64,000 nt of DNA from Limnomonas spitsbergensis (Eukaryota; Chlorophyta; Chlorophyceae; Chlamydomonadales), in assembly GCA_037349105.1 (NCBI GenBank), contig JAYJMM010000041.1, forward strand, positions 496,001-560,000. Direction: 5' to 3'. The translations under genes and the position numbers were made by a program. Shown in pieces: positions 35,703 to 47,600 of this stretch. How positions within the stretch are numbered: the stretch's first letter is position 1; each line of letters begins with the position of its first letter. The notes below the pieces were generated by a model. It worked only from the letters and a program-made list of their open reading frames with translations. It searched no databases and had not been told where the DNA came from.

Positions 35703-38700
35703 ATGAGACACGGCACGCGATTTCGATGGCAGCTTGCTGTGGAGGTACTCGCTCTCTACTATGCAGCATCGTGCATGTGCTCTCTCGGAGGAGGGCACGA
35801 CATAGGCCTCCAACAAAGTAAGGGACCAGATAATATATACGTCATGTGGTCTCAGACGTCAATATGCGCTTGGTAGCTTCCGAACTAGAGCTAGAACTTC
35901 CGATGGTAATTCTGGATACCGGTAATAAGGATGGGCCAGAGGATGGGCAGCTGATATGAGGGCGGTGACAATTGTGTGTATTGTTTTCTTGAAATTGCTT
36001 CCTGCCGAACCCCGCTCCTTGCTTGACGTGCGTAACGAACGTGACGTAAACTGCCAGTAAACTAAACGTCAAACGTCAAACCTGCGTGCTCACTGCTGAA
36101 TGTGAAGTCACACTTCTAGTAGACTGCCCCGCCGTTCAAACTAAATCCTTTGTCCAAGTTGTCGAACACACAATGATAACCGGTGTTGCATGCATCGTTG
36201 TTTTGGTGTTGCTGGAACAGGCATTTCTACGGGGCGCCACCTCAACACCAGCAGGTCGATGCCATGGGACTTTATCCTTCACACTTACTACGCTGCGGAC
36301 GACAGCTACCCACCAGGCCACCCGCTAGTTTCCGCCACCTTGGCAGCTGATGATAAGACAAAGACGTTCAACCTGAATCAGCAAACCCCAGGTATAGCAT
36401 GGCCTGACGGGGCCCTTGTCAGGAGGACCGGCATGTCAGCGTGTGTGTCCTTCCGTGCATGCAAATGCTACAGGCGAGCACACTTGCTGGTCTGAGCGTC
36501 TTTACCCGTCATCTATCACTTCATGAGTTTATCACATTACAGTATTACACTCGGTTGGGTGGGAGGTCCTCATCTCTTCATAGGGTCAGTGTCTGTGTGA
36601 CCATCCTGACGACCGTTGCTAGTAGTATGCTGCTAGTCAGAGAAGCCTGCTGGTTCGAGGCGCATCTATCTCAAATAAAGCGCGTCAAGCTCCTGACTCT
36701 CATTTGGCGGAAAACCCGAGCATGCGCCTCCCTGCATGATGCCACCAGCAGGCCTCAAGTATACCATCAGCCCGGCTGCTGATCCGGCCCTGTGCTGGGA
36801 GCATGTGGTCGCCCTAACCAGCCTACGGGAGGGGCCCATGCAGGTCAGCATCACACAGGTGAGCTTTTTATAAGGGCTCAAGCCACCAGCCACCAGTCGT
36901 AAACCTGAACCCTAAACTTCAGTTCAGCATCCCGCGTGTCAGCAATCTCAGGATGTGAGATTATTGCGAGGCTGCTGACCCACGCTTCACCGTGCTGGCC
37001 ATTGTGGCGTAGGATTGGTTCCATGAATCCGTTTGCAGGCTTGAGAGGCAGGAGTGGTGATGAGGCGCAGAACACGAAGTTCAGGGTGTTCAGGGGTGTT
37101 TTGTGTTCAGGGGTGTTTTCTCTCGTGCGCAAGATGCACTGGCCAAGAATCTGGGCATCTTGTGCCTGTTTGTCGGATTGGATGCTTAGTGGACGGGGTA
37201 GGGCAAGGTGCAAGGATTTGTTCCATCCCATACTGTCATTTCTTTTGAAGGCAAATCAAGGTGGGAATTGCCAGGGACATTATTGAAGAAGGGGCATATA
37301 TGCTTCCGTAGGCAAGTATTAAAATAGGCCCGCGTGGAATCAGTGGACCTTTTTCATATTTGCTTGCAGAGTGTCCTGAATAAGAGCCAGGAGACAAATT
37401 GCCATGTTTTGTTACCAGAGCCTGTTGATGCTCGGGTGAAGCTTTGGAGCCTGCCTAACTGACTGGCCTCATGCCTAATGCTGCGTAGAGGAGCTGTAGA
37501 TCTGGGACTGTGGGACAGGCTTGGAGTGTCCAGGAAGCGTGCACACCTGGGCTGCATATGCTGATGGTAAGAGGGGGGCCGGGTCCTGGATGTGGCTGTC
37601 TGCATCAGGGGCAGATAGCTAGGCTTACAGCAGCATCCACCTTGCAGGATACCATGCACAAACAGCGGCTCAAAGCCTGTTTACATCAGAAGGTCGGATG
37701 ATGTCATACCATCCCGAATGGAAGGGGGTGCGGGTGAGATATGGGTGGATGCAAATGCCTCGGGCTCCGGTATTGTCCTCATCCAGATTTATAAATTTGA
37801 CAAATTATCATAGATATGGCCTGCATCCCCGCTGTCTGTACCCAGTAGATCTGGATCCCCAACCCTGATCCAGTAGATCTGGATTTTACACGCCAGCACA
37901 TCTGCACCCCCAAAACAGATCAACCTCATCACTCTTCTGCAGGTGTGCCCCCCCCCCCCATTTGCTCGTCCCCTCACCGACCCTGCCTGACTGCCCTGAC
38001 CCTATCCACGCAGGCCACTCGTCCAGGGTTACCGAGTATGTGTCTAGAAGCCTCTGGTACACCTGGTGGACTCACAAAAGAAGCGTCCCCCGTCATGAGA
38101 ATATGTGACATCGATCTTGCCAGTCAGCAGTGGCGTTTACGACCCCCTGTCACAGCCACCGGTAGCAGCTGTGGAGTAAACCCTGGCACCCGCCACTTGC
38201 TCGTCGCCCCTCCCTTCCCACCTCCCTCTCCTCCTCCCCCTCCCCCCCTTTCTCCACCTCCTTTTCCCCCTCCCTCGCCTCCTCTCCCTCCCCCCCTGTC
38301 CCCACCTCCCTTTCCACCTCCCTCACCTCCCCCCCCTCCTCCCCTGTCCCCACCACCCTTCCCACCTCCCTCACCTCCTCCCCCTCCTCCCCTTTCCCCA
38401 CCCCCCTTTCCACCTCCCTCACCTCCTCCCCCTCCCCCCCTGTCCCCACCTCCCTTTCCACCTCCCTCACCTCCTCCTCCACGTCCCTCTCCACCTCCTT
38501 TCCCCCCTCCTTCTCCTCCTCCCCGCCCCCCCCCGTCCCCACCTCCCTTTCCTCCTCCCTCACCTCCCCCCCCTCCTCCCCTGTCCCCACCTCCCTCGCC
38601 ACCTCCCTCACCTCCTCCCCCACGTCCCTTTCCACCTCCTTTCCCCCCTCTTTCTCCTCCTCCCTCTCCCCCGCTGTCCCCACCTCCCTTTCCTCCTCCC

Positions 38701-39397
38701 CCTCCCTCTCCTCCTTCTCCTCCCCCCCTGTCCCCACCTCCCTTTCCACCTCCCTCACCTCCTCCCCCTCCCCCCCTGTCCCCACCTCCTTTTCCCCCTC
38801 CCTCACCTCCTCCCCCTACCCCCCTGTCCCCACCTCCCTTTCCCCCTCCCTCTCCTCCTCCCCCTCTCCCCCTTTCCCCACCCCCCTTTCCCCCTCCCTC
38901 TCCTCCTCCCCCTCCCCCCCTGTCCCCATTTCCCTCTCCTCCTACCCTTCCCGCCCTGTCCCCACCTCTTCTTCCTCCTCCCTCACGTCCTCCCCTCCCC
39001 CTGTCCCCACCTCCCTTTCCACCTCCCTCTCCTCATTTCCCCCCACCTACCTCGCCTCTCTATCTTTCTCCCTCATTCTCTCCCCCACCTCCTTTCCCAC
39101 CCCCCTTTTCTTCTCCCCAACCCTCTCCTCCCTCTCCTTTACCTTCAGCTCCGTCATCCCCATTATCATCAAAAGTTCCTTTCCCCCCAACATCCATGGC
39201 CCCCCCGCATTCATTATCTGACCCACCACCTCAACTCTCCTCCCCTCAAACGACTCCCTTCCCATCTGCACCTTCCTACTCAACACCTTGGTTGTCACCG
39301 CCGCTCGGTATTCGTTCCAGCTCATCGGATGGGTCCCTACCGGGGCCTGCTCCTCCGGCCCTCGTCCCTCTGATCGACACTCCTGAACTTGTGGCAG
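35703..39397 (+). other. Ectodomain and Pro-rich stalk of the membrane protein
   Basis: Exon 1 encodes MRHGTRFRWQLAVEVLALYY plus AASCMC, a basic start and hydrophobic core typical of a signal peptide. Exons 2-3 encode a compact domain (PWDFILHTYYAADDSYPPGH, then ADPALCWEHVVALTSLREGP). The start of exon 7 holds MCLEASGTPGG and CDIDLASQQWRLRP, which resembles a ricin-B-type QxW repeat. Then come about 340 residues of PPPSPPPPPPLSPPPF-type sequence, the algal hydroxyproline-rich glycoprotein signature, likely O-glycosylated and rod-like. Its DNA is itself a low-complexity C/T tract (38200-39060) prone to length change. Confidence 0.65.
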
Positions 39398-41595
39398 GTA
39401 TTCAGCAGGTGGACTACGAGAATCTGCTCAGCAGCGAGCAGAAGCCCAATCATACATAAAACAAAGAGGGGAGGATTGTTTTGTCTTTTTTGAGTAAGCT
39501 GCATGGTTGCATTGGACCCCCATGACTTTCCCTGCCCCCCTATTTGCTGCATGGCTAATGAAGTCTACCCACTATATTTTGTCGAATGATGCTTGCATGG
39601 TTTGAAAGGAGCCCTGATGCCCATGTGCGCTGCAGTGGCCCCTCTGCCTCCGCTCAACCTCACCGCGGCACAGAAAGCGGCTCAAGTTGCAGTCTCCACC
39701 ACCGTTACCACCACGGTAAGCAATGCTTGTGTACTGTACCTCCGGCCATGGCTCTCATTGCAGCCAAGTCATCGCAATTATACTGATAATTCAGTTTGCC
39801 GCATTGACGGTGGTTTTTGTCCGGAACAATCCAGTTCAAACGTTTATGATCAAACAAAAAAAAAAGCAAAAAAAAAAAAAAAAAAAAACATAGCTCGATC
39901 CCCTGATTGTGTCCGTGTGATGCCTATGTGAACGACCGTGAAAAACCCGTCGACACATACTGATACATTGCAAGCTGCAACTTCGTCATTGACATAACCC
40001 ATGCTCTGCCCACACAGCTGGTGGTGACTGCCGTCTTCGCTGCAGCTGCGTCTGCAATGGCTTCTGCTGGAGGCACATTAGGTGCAGTTATGACTGTGGA
40101 GCAGGTGAGTGTGAGGCTGTGAGCAGGGGGTAACAAAGAAAGGCCCATTTGCACACACCCTTCGGGCATCCTGGATCCCTTGTTTACATCAAGAAGACAA
40201 GGGCCACACCATTGAGGCTGTACCTGGTCAAGCACTGCGCTGAAAGCTGTGCCGCTTGCATGGCGATGTTTATTTGTGAACACTTGAGATACCATTGAGG
40301 GTGCAGCACGATGCTTGGGCCGCTGCGAGCTCGATAACCACGGGGTCCACTTCCCTGTTAATCCTTGGTCTTGCCCTCACTTGTCTCTGCGGTCAAACTC
40401 CGGGCACTTCCTTTCACGGCATTTTGTCATGCCTTCTTGGCTTCTTGGCCCCAATAGTCTGCCAAAGAAAATGCAGCCTGTCGCGGTGGCCTGGAGTATT
40501 CCCGCGCAGCATGCCAGAGGCCTTATCCTAATACAGCTACAGCCTGTGTCCCGTATTTTGAGGGCTGGACATTTACCCCCTCCCCATAGGCTGCATCCGC
40601 GGCCACCCTGGGCGGCGCAGGCCTCTCCATCCTGTCCTCAGTCCAGTTCTTCTCACTCACCACAGGTGTCCAGGTGCGAATGCTGCACTGCTTATCCTGG
40701 GGTGCTTCAGCTACGATTCGGGCACAGCTGAACCCTAAACCCTCGAAACCAACCCCTATGGCCAATAGCCGTGGGGGCCCGGGGCACAGAAAGCTAGCCC
40801 TGCTGTTCAGGCCACCAGACGCAGGCCGGCGAGATCAGGGCCCACACGGCCCAGTGGTGGCCGCCTGGCGGCTCCCAGAGGATGGCATGGCGCACACAAA
40901 AAACGAAAATGGTGTGCTGGTGCATGCAAGTCTGTAACTGCTTGTATAAAGCTTGCACCAGAAAGGCGGCAGCAATGAGCCCCACATCAGAGAGGGCACC
41001 ATGACAAATAAGGCCAGCCTGCTGGTTCAACCTACATGCGTGTATGCCAGTGCTGTGCCAATTACGGTCCTTACTGTGGCTGACTTCCGTAGCAGAGTAG
41101 CAGACGCCGAAATCTCAAGGCAAAATCAGCTACGTTTTACGAGTAAGGGACCGTGTAATTACCGGTATATGTTTTTGAATTACAGTGCAATTGCACAGCA
41201 CCAGTGAGTGATAAGCTGCCACTGTTCAGCTGCTACACCCTGCATCCTGCACCCTGCCACACCCTGCATCCTGCTGGCTGACGGGACCACCTGGAATCTA
41301 CTTGCCACACCAATGCTAACATCAAAGGCAGAGGGTGCACCCCCTCCCTCCATCAGACCATTCCCACCAAATGCAACAATTACCTGCACCCCTTGAACCC
41401 TAATACAGAAGCCCAGAAACTCTGAATGTGACCTGCTGATATGCAGGCCAACATATCGTCCACGTACCGCGCGTTGGGGTGTGAAATGGTGTGGACGCTG
41501 TACCGCACGGACATCTTGGGTGGTGGCGGAAGGGCACAGTGCAAGACAGTGGGGCCTTCTGGTGAAGCGGGTGTGCAGCAATACCCCCCTCCACC

Positions 41596-41633
<38 letters not shown>

Positions 41634-44600
41634 CCGGCATCGGCAGGCTCTTGTTGTCTGCAGCGGGGCGGCTGTCTGAGTGGGGTAGGTGGCCCTCCAC
41701 AAGGCCGCGGGCCTTGCAGCCGTTGCTGCCCTCTAATGGGTGGCAAGAGGCTGTTGAGTCTTGGCAGGAAAGAACGGCGCTGGCCCTGGCTTCTCTGAGG
41801 CCAGTGGATGGCCTGGAGCACAGCAGGAGCCCCCTGGCAGGCACCCGGACATTGCAGCAGCTGAATAACCTTATTGGGAACGCGTCCGCCACGGTTCCTG
41901 CAGCTGCTACTGCTGCTGCTGCCGCTGCTCAGCCTGCCAATGATCTGCTTGATGGTTTTAAGGTATGTGCGGGTGTGTCGGGAATTAGGCATGTGTTGGG
42001 TGTCTGCTTGGCTGGGGAGGTTGCGGTGTTGACTAGGGTTTAGGGTTAAGGGTTTAGGGTTAAGGGCGACACATCTTATGGTGTCGGACAAAGGGGAGCT
42101 CATCCCACGTCATGGTGCTGTTCCTGTTGTTCATTCTAACAAGAACACAAAACATTCCGCAAAAAGAACAGGATGTTTATTACCCATTCCTGGCATGCCC
42201 AATCTCCATGTCAGGCGGACCTTTCCATCACAGTGTACGAGCAGCTGCTGCTCGTGGCCATTGCTCTGGTGGCGATGGTCGTCTTCCACCAGCTGCTGAT
42301 CCAGTTCTGGCGCTGGAAGTGGGCGGATGGGAGCAGGCAGCTGCCGGCCCTGCTGGTGTTCCCCAGGCTGGAGCTCATCCTCCTGACCACAACCGTCATG
42401 AGTATGTCCGAGGTGCGCGGCTGTGTAGGCAGTGCAGGTGTTGTTGCAGTGCAGCAGCAAGGAATACGGCCTGATGTTCCTCCAGAGATTGAACACATTC
42501 AAAATTTAAATTTTACCCCCTGTCGAGGTGCAGCAGTCCACGAGCGGCATGTGCTGGGTCTTACTTGACCACCAGTGATGATCAGGGGGGAGGCGGTCCT
42601 TAATTGGACCGCTGCTACTGCTGCTACCGGCCCCCGATCTCATTCATATATACCTGATATGAGATGTGACATCGGGTACCCAGATCGGTTTGCGGTTGCG
42701 AGACCTGTGCTTTTGTTTCACACCCCAGATGCTGTGAAGAACTCCAACCATGAGATATCTTTTGTTTGCGGGGCTGCTATTCGAGGCCGCTGCTAGCTCT
42801 GGATGCCCACTGAAGCATTGTCCCCCACTTTCACCCGTGGCCCACTCCGGCAGGCTTTCGGCACCATGGTGTCCCTGCAAGGCTCCCTTCCAGTGTCGGT
42901 GGCAGTGCTCGCCGCTCTCTACATATTTTTCTTCATCGGCGTCCTGTCGCTCCTGGCATTCATGCTGGCCAAGGCATCCTCTCTGCTGCCTGACAGATCA
43001 AAGGCAAGCCCGACCTGGATCCAGACCTGGATCTCAGAATGCTGTTAGGCTCTACTGCCCCCCTCCCCTCCCTGCGTAAACGCTTTCTCCTCCCCATGTG
43101 CTCCCAACTCCTGCTTAAGACACCTAGTCCGAGCTCTCAACCCTTACCCGGCATGCTGCTGCGTGACAGAACAGTTAATTCGGTTTGTTTTGCCATGTAG
43201 CTAGCAAGGCCTAGCACCCCTCACTGCACAGGCAGGAATGCAGCATGTGGCCATCTTGCTGCATCAGACTAGGCTTCGTTCCCACTGACTCAGCCCCTTG
43301 CCTTCCTTCCTCGGCTCTCCCACTGACTCAGCCCCTTGCCTTCCTTCCTCGGCTCTCCCACTGACTCAGTCCCTTGCCTTCCTTCCTCGGCTCTCCCACT
43401 GACTCAGCCCCTTGCCTTCCTTCCTCGGCTCTCCCACTGACTCAGCCCCTTGCCTTCCTTCCTCGGCTCTCCCACTGACTCAGCCCCTTGCCTTCCTTCC
43501 TCGGCTCTCCCACTGACTCAGTCCCTTGCATTCCTTCCTCGGCTCTCCCACTGACTCAGCCCCTTGCCTTCCTTCCTTGGCTCTCCCACTGACTCAGCCC
43601 CTTGCATTCCTTCCTCGGCTCTCCCACTGACTCAGCCCCTTGCCTTCCTTCCTCGGCTCTCCCACTGACTCAGCCCCTTGCCTTCCTTCCTCGGCTCTCC
43701 CACTGACTCAGCCCCTTGCCTTCCTTCCTCGGCTCTCCCACTGACTCAGTCCCTTGCCTTCCTTCCTCGGCTCTCCCACTGACTCAGTCCCTTGCCTTCC
43801 TTCCTCGGCTCTCCCACTGACTCAGCCCCTTGCCTTCCTTCCTCGGCTCTCCCACTGACTCAGCCCCTTGCCTTCCTTCCTCGGCTCTCCCACTGACTCA
43901 GTCCCTTGCCTTCCTTCCTCGGCTCTCCCACTGACTCAGCCCCTTGCCTTCCTTCCTCGGCTCTCCCACTGACTCAGCCCCTTGCCTTCCTTCCTCGGCT
44001 CTCCCACTGACTCAGCCCCTTGCCTTCCTTCCTCGGCTCTCCCACTGACTCAGCCCCTTGCCTTCCTTCCTCGGCTCTCCCACTGACTCAGCCCCTTGCC
44101 TTCCTTCCTCGGCTCTCCCACTGACTCAGCCCCTTGCCTTCCTTCCTCGGCTCTCCCACTGACTCAGCCCCTTGCATTCCTTCATGGCTCTCCCACTCGT
44201 CCCTCTAGGAAGCCCAGGATGACCTCTTGTACAAAGTGTGGGGCAGGGTGCGTGCAGCATGCTGCATGAAGCTGCCTCATCAAGCATCTGTCCATGTAGA
44301 AATGGACAGCGATCGGAAGGCGGTGGCCGAACGTCATGTGGAGCCGCCAAGCATGAAGTCCCTTGAGCCCTACCGAACTCAACAGTACCTCGCGCAAGGT
44401 GGGGTTGGGTGGGGAGCAGGTAAAGCATGCACACCTGGATGTACATCATCTTCAAGCAGCAGCAGGCTTTCAACTGCAAGGTCAATGGCTCAGCGAGAGG
44501 GGGGGCACGACCAGAGAGGTGCGGGCACGGTTATGCAGGGGTTATTATTGGAGAGGGGTGCAGGCATGCTCAAGGCGACACGATACGGCTTGATACGGCA

Positions 44601-47600
44601 CAGGTTGAGCCGGATTGTGGGACCGAGGGCCGGTTCTAGGGGGGAAAGGGGCGAACTCTGATTGTGCACAATAGTGTCAGTTAGGCCTGCCAGCTGATGT
44701 ATCCGTTGTCAGTTAGGCCTGCCAGCTGATGTATCCGTTGTCAGTTAGGCCTGCCAGCTGATGTATCCGTTGTCAGTTAGGCCTGCCAGCTGATGTATCC
44801 GTTGTCAGTTAGGCCTGCCAGCTGATGTATCCGTTGTCAGTTAGGCCTGCCAGCTGATGTATCCGTTGTCAGTTAGGCCTGCCAGCTGATGTATCCGTTG
44901 TCAGTTAGGCCTGCCAGCTGATGTATCCGTTGTCAGTTAGGCCTGCCAGCTGATGTATCCGTTGTCAGTTAGGCCTGCCAGCTGATGTATCCGTTGTCAG
45001 TTAGGCCTGCCAGCTGATGTATCCGTTGTCAGTTAGGCCTGCCAGCTGATGTATCCGTTGTCAGTTAGGCCTGCCAGCTGATGTATCCGTTGTCAGTTAG
45101 GCCTGCCAGCTGATGTATCCGTTGTCAGTTAGGCCTGCCAGCGGATGTATCTGTTGTCAGTTAGGCCTGCCAGCTGATGTATCCGTTGTCAGTTAGGCCT
45201 GCCAGCTGATGTATCCGTTGTCAGTTAGGCCTGCCAGCTGATGTATCCGTTGTCAGTTAGGCCTGCCAGCTGATGTATCCGTTGTCAGTTAGGCCTGCCA
45301 GCGGATGTATCTGTTGTCAGTTAGGCCTGCCAGCTGATGTATCCGTTGTCAGTTAGGCCTGCCAGCTGATGTATCCGTTGTCAGTTAGGCCTGCCAGCTG
45401 ATGTATCCGTTGTCAGTTAGGCCTGCCAGCTGATGTATCCGTTGTCAGTTAGGCCTGCCAGCTGATGTATCCGTTGTCAGTTAGGCCTGCCAGCTGATGT
45501 ATCCGTTGTCAGTTAGGCCTGCCAGCTGATGTATCCGTTGTCAGTTAGGCCTGCCAGCTGATGTATCCGTTGTCAGTTAGGCCTGCCAGCTGATGTATCC
45601 GTTGTCAGTTAGGCCTGCCAGCTGATGTATCCGTTGTCAGTTAGGCCTGCCAGCTGATGTATCCGTTGTCAGTTAGGCCTGCCAGCTGATGTATCCGTTG
45701 TCAGTTAGGCCTGCCAGCTGATGTATCCGTTGTCAGTTAGGCCTGCCAGCTGATGTATCCGTTGTCAGTTAGGCCTGCCAGCTGATGTATCCGTTGTCAG
45801 TTAGGCCTGTCAGCTGATGTATCCGTTGTCAGTTAGGCCTGCCAGCTGATGTATCCGTTGTCAGTTAGGCCTGCCAGCTGATGTATCCGTTGTCAGTTAG
45901 GCCTGCCAGCTGATGTATCCGTTGTCAGTTAGGCCTGCCAGCTGATGTATCCGTTGTCAGTTAGGCCTGCCAGCTGATGTATCCGTTGTCAGTTAGGCCT
46001 GCCAGCGGATGTATCTGTTGTCAGTTAGGCCTGCCAGCTGATGTATCCGTTGTCAGTTAGGCCTGCCAGCTGATGTATCCGTTGTCAGTTAGGCCTGCCA
46101 GCGGATGTATCTGTTGTCAGTTAGGCCTGCCAGCTGATGTATCCGTTGTCAGTGAGGCCTGCCAGCTGATGTATCCGTTGTCAGTTAGGCCTGCCAGCTG
46201 ATGTATCCGTTGTCAGTTAGGCCTGCCAGCTGATGTATCCGTTGTCAGTTAGGCCTGCCAGCGGATGTATCTGTTGTCAGTTAGGCCTGCCAGCTGATGT
46301 ATCCGTTGTCAGTTAGGCCTGCCAGCTGATGTATCCGTTGTCAGTTAGGCCTGCCAGCTGATGTATCCGTTGTCAGTTAGGCCTGCCAGCTGATGTATCC
46401 GTTGTCAGTTAGGCCTGCCAGCTGATGTATCCGTTGTCAGTTAGGCCTGCCAGCAGATGTATCCGTTGTCAGTTAGGCCTGCCAGCTGATGTATCCGTTG
46501 TCAGTTAGGCCTGCCAGCTGATGTATCCGTTGTCAGTTAGGCCTGCCAGCTGATGTATCCGTTGTCAGCGCCGGCTACGCTCATGTTAGTGCGCACCAGA
46601 CCACCTTTGGGGGGTCCCAGGCGGCCACCGTTGGGCCAATGGGGACCAAACCTGGACCGGCCTTCGGCTGGTCGCCCAAGCAGCCGGGCTAGCTGCATCA
46701 TGCCCCCTGGGTTGGATCCAAGGTGTAGCCGCTTTGTAGCTGAAGCACACTAAAATAGCCAGAGCTCTCCGTCCTCCTCACTTCCCTTGGTGACCCCTCT
46801 GCAGGCCTACACATGCTTCCAGTGTTACATCTGCTGTTCCCCTCAACCGCCAGGCAGGCCCCAGCCGGCAGTGGGCATCACTCCGGAAGCGGGGACCATT
46901 TGCGGACCAACACCGGCTCCGGAGCCAGCCTCAACTATGTCCTTCCGGTACTGAGCAGGAACGATGAACCCTGCCTGCTTACTGTCAGCCCTGGCACAGA
47001 AAACGGTTTGCCAGTGGCTGAGCCGCCAGCAGCAGGCGGCATAACCGGTGTGAGCGGCACGCCTGCAGGCTGCTGGAGTCCCCACACGTATGGCGGCAGG
47101 TGCAGGAGTCGAACAGGCCAAGATTCGGAGGGAGGCAGGTGTGGAAGCCGAACGGGCCAAGATTCCGGAGGAGATGAACGCATTAAATCGGCCCCGCTAT
47201 GCTACCCAGCTCCAGCGCTCCTGCATGAGGGCTGCACGACCAGCCACTGGTTTCAACCCCAGCATCGAGACCACGAGTACCCCAATGCAGGAGATTTTGA
47301 AGATCCATGTCCCCCCGGATGTACAGATGAGGTTGGGGAACCCTCGAAAACGATGCTGCACACACCCTTGGGCTCTGAAGCCTCTGAAGAGAATACGGAG
47401 GCCCTCGTCATTGGCGGATGCTCCAGCAGCATGCTCATTTGTCCAGAAGCACCTGGCAGCTGGCAGCTGCTGTCTCCCATACCTGAGCTCCACCTGCAAC
47501 CGGGTCAGAGGAGATCCAGATTTGCGTGCTCCTTTAGCAAGTCAAGCAGCATCAGCTTCGGGCGGCAGCAACGATTGAGCAGCAGTGGCCACGGAGGTGC

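Noticed and set aside
38150..38806. 218-codon minus-strand ORF rich in Glu/Gly/Arg
   Set aside because: It is the antisense shadow of the Pro-rich stalk coding sequence on the plus strand.
41180..42103. 307-codon minus-strand ORF
   Set aside because: Antisense of the polyQ/polyA exon of the membrane-protein gene; its Leu/Cys runs come from the CAG repeat.
44675..46568. CRISPR-like regular repeats
   Set aside because: Units are contiguous, with no unique spacers, in a eukaryotic intron; the same holds for the 38-bp and 27-bp arrays.
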